This document shows positions 1-5,424 of a stretch of 24,211 nt of DNA, piece by piece (position 1 is the first letter of the stretch; each line of letters starts with the position of its first letter). The translations under genes were made by a program, and so were the position numbers. The notes under the pieces are model-generated. The model worked only from the letters and a program-made list of their open reading frames with translations. It had not been told where the DNA came from and made no database searches. The DNA comes from Candidatus Dadabacteria bacterium (GTDB lineage Bacteria > Desulfobacterota_D > UBA1144 > Nemesobacterales > CSP1-2): NCBI GenBank assembly GCA_022615255.1, contig JAKEHC010000064.1:1-24211 (forward strand). Reading direction: 5' to 3'.

Positions 1-138
1 CATCTTTGTTTGGTTATAGTCCCTATCCGGATTTGAGAGCAGTATTTGTTTCGTCAGCTTGTCGGTATTTGTGTTCCCTTCTCCTAAGCCGGTACAGAGA
101 AATGTAAGCAATTCGGAGGTTAAGCCCTTCGTTCTCAT
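1..138 (-). CDS. possible partial hypothetical protein running off the left edge
   Basis: A minus-strand frame opens with ATG at 136-138 and stays open for 46 codons to the window edge, so the 3' part is missing. The peptide begins MRTKGLTSELLTFLCTGLGE and ends with an Asn/Asp/Lys-rich stretch including NPDRDYNQTK. It lies downstream of the sigma factor gene on the same strand. A GA-rich AGGTAACGAGGA lies directly before the ATG, which is too close for an ideal ribosome binding site. Two other frames here are also open, one on each strand, so coding status is uncertain. I do not recognise a family. Confidence 0.3.
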   Translation of the reverse strand, partial: MRTKGLTSELLTFLCTGLGEGNTNTDKLTKQILLSNPDRDYNQTKM

Positions 139-292
139 TCCTCGTTACCTAGGAAATTGTTAGCATTTTAAGCCTGTCTAAACATTCGATCAAATAAGAT
201 ATAAAGAATATAGTGTAATTCTAGTCTCTAGGCAAATGAAGAACCCTGTAGCGAGCTGCATGGTATCAGCATGCAAATATGCGGACCATTCT

Positions 293-490
293 GTCATTGC
301 GAGGAACGAAGAGACGAAGCAATCTGACGCATAGCGTCATCCTGAAGGAGCAGAGCGACTGAAGGATCTCCTGATTTATCTACGGATCCTTCGCTAGCCT
401 CAGGACGACTCTCAGTGTCGAATTCCTCGCCGCTCCTTCGCTTTCGCTCAAGACAGGGCTCGGAATGACAAGGAATGAGAGGTTGCTTCA
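293..490. repeat. nested dispersed palindromic repeats
   Basis: Three repeat-like units are stacked here. Outer arms are GTCATTGCGAGGAACGAAG (from 293), continuing to GAAGCAATCT, and the inverse AGGTTGCTTC near 480-489. Inside, GTCATCCTGA at 337-346 pairs with TCAGGACGAC at 400-409. A third unit ending CGGAATGAC lies at about 420-469. Such CATTGCGAG/AAGCAATCT and CATCCTGA/GAAGGATCT repeats resemble non-coding interspersed repeats seen in many bacterial genomes. This explains most of the 139-637 gap; I see no convincing gene in it. Confidence 0.7.
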
Positions 491-548
491 CGGATTTTAC
501 ACCGAGTGAAACAAATGCGCTCGCGATTACAGTGGAAACCCTGCAGTT

Positions 549-576
549 GTAGGGGCGTATTGCAATACGCCTCTAC
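549..576. repeat. 28-bp intergenic palindrome, copy 1
   Basis: The left half is GTAGGGGCGTATTG and the right half is its reverse complement with one G:T wobble position. The flanks TT and AA extend the pairing by two bases each side. The same outer sequence with a different interior recurs at 12387, 17791 and 24113. It lies downstream of the sigma factor gene. Confidence 0.85.
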
Positions 577-637
577 AACAGGGAATTACCAATTAAAATA
601 ATGTCGAATAAATTAAGAAAATTAGAATGAAAGGGTT

Positions 638-1831
638 TTATTCGAGAAAGCTTTTTAAAACTTCCCCTACTTCAGATGTGGCGAGTTTTTCAAGCGCTCT
701 TTTCTCTATTTGCCTTATCCGCTCACGCGTCAGGTCAAACTTTCTTCCGATCTCGTCAAGCGTGTAGGTCGATTCCATATCAATGCCGAATCTCAGCCTT
801 ATTATCTCCTCTTCCCTAGGCGTAAGCAGTGAAAGAGCCCCTTTAATCCGAGCTGTAAGGGCCACCTTTGCCATGACCGAATCCGGCGCTGCAGATCCAT
901 CGTCCGGAACAAATTCAAGCAGGGTTGTCTTCTCCCCATCTATTATCGGGGAATCCAGATGCACAACGTCATTCGCACTGTCAAGTATTCGTCTTACACC
1001 CTCAACGGAAATCCCAGATTTTTCAGCAATTTCCTCAGGTGCAGGCTTTCTCCCCATTTCCTTATTAAGCATCGAGCTTATTCTGTGAACCTTACTAGCC
1101 TGCTCAAGCACGTACACAGGAACCCTGATTGTCCTCGTCTGATCAAGAAGCGATCTGGATATAGCCTGATGTATCCACCATGAAGCGTAGGTTGAAAACT
1201 TGTATCCCTTGGTGTGGTCGAATCTTTCTACCGCTCTCATTAATCCCACGTTTCCTTCCTGAACAAGATCTGGAAGTGGAAGCCCACGGCCCATATATCT
1301 CTTTGCTATACTCACTACAAGCCTCAAGTTCGCCTTCACAAACCTGTCCCTCATAACCCTTGCCCTGGAAGAATATGCCCTCATAAACGCATTTAGTCTC
1401 TCTAAACGTGTTAACTGGGCTTTTCCGTTTCCGTTTTTTTTATGTCCGTTTGTTTTAGAAACCTTCTTGCCGTTCCCGTTTTTCCTTGAAAATCCATCCA
1501 GAAGAGCCTTTATTTCCCTTGCCTTTGCTTCGCATTTTTTTATCTTTGCAGAAACCTCTACCTCCTCCTTAGCCGTAAGCAGGGGCTCAGATGCCATGTC
1601 CTTGAAGTAGACATAAAGAAGCCTGAACTGTTCATCTGGAACCCATTCGCGCCCTTCGTCCTCCTCGGACTCCGCTTCTTTAAGTTCTAACTCAGCCTCA
1701 GGGTCCACCATGTCGGGCATTAAATCGTCTACAACCTCAAGTGGCTCAAAATCCTCTTCGTCTTCCTGAATGTATACCCCAAGCTCATTCACCCCATTTG
1801 CTTCTTGAAATTCCATATCTTTTATCTCCAT
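638..1831 (-). CDS. sigma-70 family RNA polymerase sigma factor (RpoD/SigA-like)
   Basis: This is a primary-type sigma factor that directs RNA polymerase to -10/-35 promoters. The ATG at 1829-1831 is preferred over the one at 1849 because GGAAGGG lies 8 bases before it; this gives 397 residues starting MEIKDMEF. Numbered from the longer 403-residue form: a strongly acidic N-terminus (roughly 40% Asp/Glu to residue 68), region 1.2 (about 75-120), a Gly/Asn/Lys-rich linker (about 122-145), region 2 with ANLRLVVSIAKRY, DLVQEGNVGLMRAVERFD and FSTYASWWIHQAI, region 3 (about 255-320), and region 4 with LTPREEEIIRLRFG and the helix-turn-helix TLDEIGRKFDLTRERIRQIE. A standard region 1.1 and the large non-conserved region of proteobacterial RpoD (about 600 residues) are absent, so it could be an alternative RpoS-like factor. 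Confidence 0.93.
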   Translation of the reverse strand: MEIKDMEFQEANGVNELGVYIQEDEEDFEPLEVVDDLMPDMVDPEAELELKEAESEEDEGREWVPDEQFRLLYVYFKDMASEPLLTAKEEVEVSAKIKKCEAKAREIKALLDGFSRKNGNGKKVSKTNGHKKNGNGKAQLTRLERLNAFMRAYSSRARVMRDRFVKANLRLVVSIAKRYMGRGLPLPDLVQEGNVGLMRAVERFDHTKGYKFSTYASWWIHQAISRSLLDQTRTIRVPVYVLEQASKVHRISSMLNKEMGRKPAPEEIAEKSGISVEGVRRILDSANDVVHLDSPIIDGEKTTLLEFVPDDGSAAPDSVMAKVALTARIKGALSLLTPREEEIIRLRFGIDMESTYTLDEIGRKFDLTRERIRQIEKRALEKLATSEVGEVLKSFLE

Positions 1832-1867
1832 CTTTTCATCCCTTCCCATTTGGTCTGATTAAATATT

Positions 1868-2150
1868 CTAAAAAAGAAATAAAGAATCTACCTGCTTGTT
1901 TAAAGTATTCTGACCAAGGCGATTAGTCTCAGCTTCTAGAAGAGAAAGAAGTCGACTTTTTAATTTTTCATCATAAAGAGAAACGCCGAGCAGTACATAC
2001 CCGAGGAGGGCAACCTGTGATAGATATTCCACGTTAGCATTAATCATCGATATTCCTTATTCTCCGTACCAATAAATCATATCCGAAAGCTCCTTAGCAA
2101 CTTGAAACACGAAGTCACGCCTACCATGCTGCTTTATAACTGCCCGCCAT
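1868..2150 (-). pseudogene. decayed paralogue of the unknown 123-residue protein at 14336
   Basis: An open frame from ATG 2045-2047 to TAG 1868-1870 encodes 59 residues including YLSQVALLGYVLLGVSLYDE, then KLKSRLLSLLEAE. This aligns with FFLRIALLGYIIPGVCAYDE, then GLKNRLFALIEAK, of the intact gene at 14336-14707. Upstream in the same frame, past an in-frame TAA at 2057-2059, the frame reads QVAKELSDMIYW, matching EIASELGETIYT of the intact protein. The order and spacing of the two blocks match, so this is best read as one gene interrupted by a stop, with a likely small deletion between the blocks. The 59-codon part has an AAGGA six bases before its ATG and could still be translated. It fills most of the gap between the sigma factor and phasin genes. 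Confidence 0.65.
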
Positions 2151-2254
2151 TAGGGGAACAACCTATACTGTAAATGTTCGTTACAGCTTTTGAAAAGTTC
2201 ACCCTAACAGCAGTTAGGCAGCCTATCCAGCTTTTTAAAATGTATTTTAATTGC

Positions 2255-2677
2255 TTAGACTTTTACCAAGTTTAGATATTCATCAAAAAGCGACAATGCC
2301 CTCTCAACGTTTTTCCTGGTTAGGTTCAAGGTTTCCTTGGTAAACTTATCTGAGGCATTTCTAACCAAACCTATATACTCTTTTTGTAAAGTAGTAAGGC
2401 GATTAACCTCGGTATTTATAGCCTTTCCATCCCAAAATGCCGTTACTTCCTTTGGGAGCTTTTCATAGAACTCCTTTACACCCTTTGTATAATCCTGATG
2501 TATATTTAGCCACTGATCAACCTGTGTATTTAGAACCTTAAGATTCTCTTCCCATAGAGACAGGGCAAACTCAAAGCCGTTTTCATAATTCTCTCTAGCT
2601 AACCCTGTGAGCCCTTTTATCACGTCAGAGTAATCCTTGACCTTTATTGTTTCCTTCTTTTCAGCCTTTTCAGCCAT
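2255..2677 (-). CDS. phasin-like helical protein
   Basis: The product has 140 residues and is almost entirely predicted amphipathic helix, with no signal peptide, cysteines or membrane segment. The charged start MAEKAEKKETIKVKDYSDVI is followed by blocks such as ENGFEFALSLWEENLKVLNT and TTLQKEYIGLVRNASDKFTK. The length, the regularly spaced Trp/Phe/Leu and the C-terminal ERALSLFDEYLNLVKV resemble phasins, which coat polyhydroxyalkanoate granules and are usually 110-190 residues. No PHA synthase is in the window, so the granule role is inference; another helical scaffold protein is possible. AGGAGGG lies about 8 bases before the ATG and a strong promoter lies just upstream, so it is probably a well-expressed single-gene unit. 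Confidence 0.65.
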   Translation of the reverse strand: MAEKAEKKETIKVKDYSDVIKGLTGLARENYENGFEFALSLWEENLKVLNTQVDQWLNIHQDYTKGVKEFYEKLPKEVTAFWDGKAINTEVNRLTTLQKEYIGLVRNASDKFTKETLNLTRKNVERALSLFDEYLNLVKV

Positions 2678-2713
2678 ATCTATTTCCCTCCTATGATTTT
2701 ATTTTCAATGGAT

Positions 2714-2742
2714 AATATAATAAGGTTGGGATTGATTGTCAA
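2714..2742 (-). promoter_or_regulatory. sigma-70 promoter of the phasin-like gene
   Basis: On the minus strand TTGACA (2737-2742) is followed by a 17-base spacer and TATATT (2714-2719). The -35 is a perfect match and the -10 is close to consensus. The predicted leader to the ATG at 2677 is about 30 bases and holds the AGGAGGG ribosome binding site. Confidence 0.75.
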
Positions 2743-2750
2743 GGGATTTC

Positions 2751-2764
2751 TTCGCAATTGCGAA
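2751..2764. promoter_or_regulatory. 14-bp perfect palindrome upstream of the phasin promoter
   Basis: TTCGCAATTGCGAA is perfectly self-complementary and ends 8 bases upstream of the -35 box. Its position suits an activator or repressor dimer site. The regulator is unknown. Confidence 0.45.
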
Positions 2765-2945
2765 AAATTATCTCATCCAAATCTCGTCAAAAATAAGGTA
2801 GAAAGCAGTATACACACCTACACCCTACGCATAAGCTAACAAAATCATTAGATATATTTTAACCGGATACAAGATATTAATACCATACGGTATTGAGCCA
2901 AGGCTTAGTCGCAGATTACTTCGCTTATTATGACGGTTCCTCTTC

Positions 2946-3030
2946 TGCCGAAGGGGGGATTTGAACCCCCACGGGCTTTCACCCACTGGATCCTGAATCC
3001 AGCGCGTCTACCAAATTCCGCCACTCCGGC
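2946..3030 (-). tRNA. tRNA-Leu (anticodon CAG)
   Basis: The 85-base gene folds as a class II tRNA. Acceptor strand GCCGGAG pairs with CUUCGGC (one G:U) with discriminator A. The anticodon stem CUGGA/UCCAG encloses loop UUCAGGA; the anticodon CAG lies at plus-strand 2993-2995. The long variable arm is UGGGU-GAAA-GCCCG, and the T-arm is GGGGG-UUCAAAU-CCCCC. The 3' CCA is not encoded, so it must be added after transcription. Confidence 0.95.
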
Positions 3031-3206
3031 TTCTAAAATCTCTAACGATTTAAGGGGCTTAAAAATTCTAAAAGACTCGTTTTTCCTAACCTCCCTACTG
3101 TTTTAGCATACTACTTTTCTAATTATTTAAAATCTAATCAAATTATCATACCTCGTCAATTATATCTTTTTATTCTGACTTGCTAGATTTTTAACTAATT
3201 CCTTAA

Positions 3207-3357
3207 CCACTAAGACACCAAGACACAAAGAATGAATATAAGATTTACATGCACAGACGAGAAAAAAAGTTCAGATTGCAAGAAATTGTATACGCAGTAT
3301 ATTTATGTTGTAGTATAAAAGTTATTTTATAATCATATTGTCTTAGTGCCTTCGTGG
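3207..3357. repeat. MITE-like element with imperfect terminal inverted repeats
   Basis: CCACTAAGACACCAAGACA (3207-3225) and TGTCTTAGTGCCTTCGTGG (3339-3357) are inverted copies matching at 16 of 19 positions, enclosing about 113 bp of AT-rich sequence without an ORF. The arm sequence resembles a CCACTAAGACACCAAGACAC repeat seen in many environmental genomes. It occupies most of the 354-bp gap between tRNA-Leu and amrS and ends 27 bp before the amrS start, so it may supply or alter that gene's promoter. Confidence 0.6.
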
Positions 3358-3384
3358 CTGAATATTTGATTGGGGAGATAAGGC

Positions 3385-4467
3385 ATGGCTATAAAGAAAG
3401 AGCTTAAGACCCTTGCAAGACCCTCTCTTGCAGAAGCGCTAGATGAATATTCTCAAGAAGGAGAGCTCTATCAAAAATTAGAGAATAATAAGGTTCTCTG
3501 CTACGCATGTGGCCACAGATGCGTTATATACGACGGGCTCAGGGGGATTTGCAAGGTAAGATACAACAAGGACGGAAGGCTCTTTGTCCCAAAGGGATAC
3601 GTAGCCGCACTCCAGTGCGACCCAACGGAAAAGAAGCCCTTCTTCCATGTTCTCCCCGGTTCTCTCACATTAACATTCGGAATGTTGGGTTGTGATTATC
3701 ACTGCTCATATTGTCAAAATTGGCTTACATCCCAGGCTCTTCGTGATTCTTCCGCAGGAATAGAGCCAACTGCTGTTACGGCGGAGGAAATGGTTTCCAT
3801 TGCAAAAAGGTACGGCGCGAGCATGGTAGGAAGCTCATACAATGAGCCGCTTATCACCGCCGAGTGGGCATGTGATGTTTTTAAACCCGCTAGGGAGCAT
3901 GGATTCAAAACCGCATTCATCTCGAACGGAAATGCAACTCGAGAGGTACTGGAATATCTCAGACCTCTTACTGATTGCTACAAGGTAGACCTAAAATCCA
4001 TGCAGGATAAAAACTATCGGAAACTCGGCGGGCTTTTAAGCACCGTTCTTGAAACAATCCCACGACTTGTTGAGATGGGTTTTTGGGTAGAGATTGTTAC
4101 GTTGGTTATTCAGGGATTCAATGATTCAGATGATGAATTAAAAGAAGCGGCAAAATTCCTTGCAGGAATATCGCCTGATATTCCCTGGCATGTTACTGCA
4201 TTTCATAAAGACTACAAGATGACAGACCCTGATGATACCTCGCCTGAATCCTTAATACGAGCAGCAGAAATCGGTCTTGAAGCAGGGCTAAAATTTGTCT
4301 ACGCAGGAAACCTCCCCGGATGCGTCAAAAACTATGAAAACACATACTGCCCAGACTGCCATAAACTTTTAGTTGAGAGATATGGATACAGGATTGTGAA
4401 TTACTCCATCACCCCAGACGGCAAATGCCCCAATTGTTCCTCTGCCATTCCGGGAATCTGGTGGTGA
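3385..4467 (+). CDS. amrS: AmmeMemoRadiSam system radical SAM enzyme
   Basis: This 360-residue protein belongs to the PflA-like radical SAM proteins of the AmmeMemoRadiSam system, often found with AMMECR1-like and Memo-like proteins; the substrate of the family is not firmly known to me. The radical SAM cluster motif CX3CX2C is C103, C107, C110 within GCDYHCSYC. An N-terminal Cys cluster (C39, C42, C46, C56) and a C-terminal zinc-ribbon-like set (YCPDC ... KCPNC) flank the barrel. SSYNEPLI (about 150-157) and TAFISNGNAT are typical of the family. GGGGAG and AAGG precede the ATG. AMMECR1 and Memo partners are not in the window, so here the gene is orphaned. The last ~55 codons are duplicated at 5201-5398. 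Confidence 0.9.
   Translation: MAIKKELKTLARPSLAEALDEYSQEGELYQKLENNKVLCYACGHRCVIYDGLRGICKVRYNKDGRLFVPKGYVAALQCDPTEKKPFFHVLPGSLTLTFGMLGCDYHCSYCQNWLTSQALRDSSAGIEPTAVTAEEMVSIAKRYGASMVGSSYNEPLITAEWACDVFKPAREHGFKTAFISNGNATREVLEYLRPLTDCYKVDLKSMQDKNYRKLGGLLSTVLETIPRLVEMGFWVEIVTLVIQGFNDSDDELKEAAKFLAGISPDIPWHVTAFHKDYKMTDPDDTSPESLIRAAEIGLEAGLKFVYAGNLPGCVKNYENTYCPDCHKLLVERYGYRIVNYSITPDGKCPNCSSAIPGIWW
4303..4412 (+). repeat. direct repeat within amrS, copy 1
   Basis: This 110-bp stretch recurs at 5234-5343 with a single difference (T at 4395, C at 5326). It encodes the start of the AmrS C-terminal zinc-ribbon-like module. Confidence 0.95.
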
Positions 4468-4490
4468 GGAGACTGGGAAAGATTCATAAT

Positions 4491-4721
4491 TCAGGCAGCT
4501 TCTTCAAAGCTTACAATCTCAAGCTCAGGTTTTTTCTTTCTTGCATCATCTGCGATCTTCTCTAGCTTTTCAGCTACATCCGAAGTAATCCACTTCTCTC
4601 CACATTGAGAGCAAATATTGGCAGGGACACCCTTTACGATAAGCAGACCGCCCCCTAATTCTACTGTAAAAACAGTAAATCCTTTTTCCTTATTTCCTCC
4701 GCAAAGTGGACAGTGTCCCAT
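4491..4721 (-). CDS. YgiT/MqsA-type zinc-finger antitoxin
   Basis: The product is a small zinc-finger protein of the YgiT family, the N-terminal domain of MqsA-type antitoxins. It starts MGHCPLCGGNKEKGF and has a second pair CSQCGE, giving a CX2C...CX2C zinc site, followed by a charged C-terminal helix. I chose ATG 4719-4721 (76 residues) rather than the upstream ATG at 4754 because GAGGAAG lies 7 bases before it and the family begins right at the first CxxC. It starts one base past the stop of the DUF4258 gene, so the two are co-translated, toxin gene first. It lacks the C-terminal DNA-binding HTH of full MqsA, so how the pair would be autoregulated is unclear. Confidence 0.85.
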   Translation of the reverse strand: MGHCPLCGGNKEKGFTVFTVELGGGLLIVKGVPANICSQCGEKWITSDVAEKLEKIADDARKKKPELEIVSFEEAA

Positions 4722-4722
4722 T

Positions 4723-5034
4723 TTATTTCTTCCTCGTTTTGTAATCTGGTTCAAACTTATCTAAACTCGGCTCATAAACTGTAATAATATATGCTGTATT
4801 TTCTTGTTCATCAAGGCTTACAACTACATGAATTGGTTTTCCCTCGATCAAACTAAACATAAGGCAACTAGGAAATGGCCTATCACTAGGATAATCTTCG
4901 ATAACATCTCCCTGTAATATAACTTTTATAATCGCTTCTAGAGGAATCCCGCGTTCAATAATACGAGTAAGGGTATGTTGTTTCCACTCATATTTCCCAG
5001 ATTTAATACATCTTCTAAGTTTGTCTAAATTCAT
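4723..5034 (-). CDS. DUF4258 domain protein, probable toxin partner
   Basis: The 103-residue protein has the DUF4258 pattern: SGKYEWKQHTLTRIIERGI (helix with conserved His and Arg), then IIKVILQGDVIEDYPSDRP, PSCLMFSLIEGKPIHVVVSL and TAYIITVYEP. DUF4258 proteins have a RelE/BrnT-like look and are often paired with YgiT zinc-finger proteins, as here, which suggests a ribonuclease-type toxin; activity is inferred, not shown. The gene leads a two-gene unit on the minus strand, and its ATG overlaps the stop of a tiny upstream frame (ATGA at 5031-5034). The module sits between the two copies of the amrS 3' end. Confidence 0.82.
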   Translation of the reverse strand: MNLDKLRRCIKSGKYEWKQHTLTRIIERGIPLEAIIKVILQGDVIEDYPSDRPFPSCLMFSLIEGKPIHVVVSLDEQENTAYIITVYEPSLDKFEPDYKTRKK

Positions 5035-5114
5035 TCAACCACCGGCATGGTTTCAAAGTATTCTTCGAGTACCATCGGGTTGTCTAATATTATCCTGCGC
5101 AGGAGAGAATTCAA
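5031..5114 (-). CDS. possible 27-residue leader ORF coupled to the DUF4258 gene
   Basis: From TTG (5112-5114), preceded by AGGTGG at 7 bases, a minus-strand frame encodes NSLLRRIILDNPMVLEEY plus nine residues and stops at TGA 5031-5033. The stop overlaps the ATG of the DUF4258 gene as ATGA, a classic translational-coupling arrangement. The frame is open for about eight further codons upstream without an ATG, so it may instead be the last fragment of a lost upstream gene. I recognise no family. Confidence 0.35.
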   Translation of the reverse strand: MNSLLRRIILDNPMVLEEYFETMPVVE

Positions 5115-5200
5115 AGGCGTACCACCTTTTAGACATCGTTTATGTTAAATAATTGTTTCATCATCTTATCATTTTATTTGTAGCTTGCGTTCAGTGAGAA

Positions 5201-5398
5201 TTGGATGTTAAGGGCAAGTTGGGGTTTTCCTATGCAGGAAACCTCCCCGGATGCGTCAAAAACTATGAAAACACATACTGCCCAGACTGCCATAAACTTT
5301 TAGTTGAGAGATATGGATACAGGATCGTGAATTACTCCATCACTACCGACGGAAGATGCCCTAGTTGTTCCTCCACAATTCCGGGACTCTGGTGGTGA
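5201..5398 (+). pseudogene. amrS 3'-end remnant
   Basis: The frame repeats the C-terminal end of AmrS (YAGNLPGCVKNYENTYCPDC through SSTIPGLWW) without the radical SAM domain. It has only a TTG as potential start and a stop directly upstream, so it is not a functional enzyme. Codons before 5234 are still alignable with amrS (D-V-K-G-K-L-G-F-S-Y versus G-L-E-A-G-L-K-F-V-Y). Codons after 5343 differ by mainly conservative changes (K/R, N/S, A/T, I/L). The 110 bp between is nearly identical. This fits a divergent second amrS copy, cut at its 5' end and later overwritten in the middle by conversion from the intact copy. Confidence 0.85.
5234..5343 (+). repeat. direct repeat, copy 2 (in the amrS remnant)
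   Basis: Matches 4303-4412 at 109 of 110 positions, offset 931 bp. Similarity drops sharply on both sides. Confidence 0.95.
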
Positions 5399-5424
5399 GG
5401 CTGTATTAATTTCATATTTTCCGT

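Noticed and set aside
3..113. Plus-strand open frame from the left edge reading FGYSPYPDLRAVF
   Set aside because: Overlaps a more protein-like minus-strand frame with an ATG; Cys/Arg/Leu-rich tail and no context support.
294..491. 65-residue minus-strand ORF beginning MKQPLIPCHSE
   Set aside because: It is the translation of the nested dispersed repeats; the peptide is low-complexity and has no ribosome binding site.
5201..5398. 65-residue ORF as a real gene
   Set aside because: It is only the C-terminal end of AmrS with a TTG start inside the amrS similarity and a stop just upstream; called a remnant instead.
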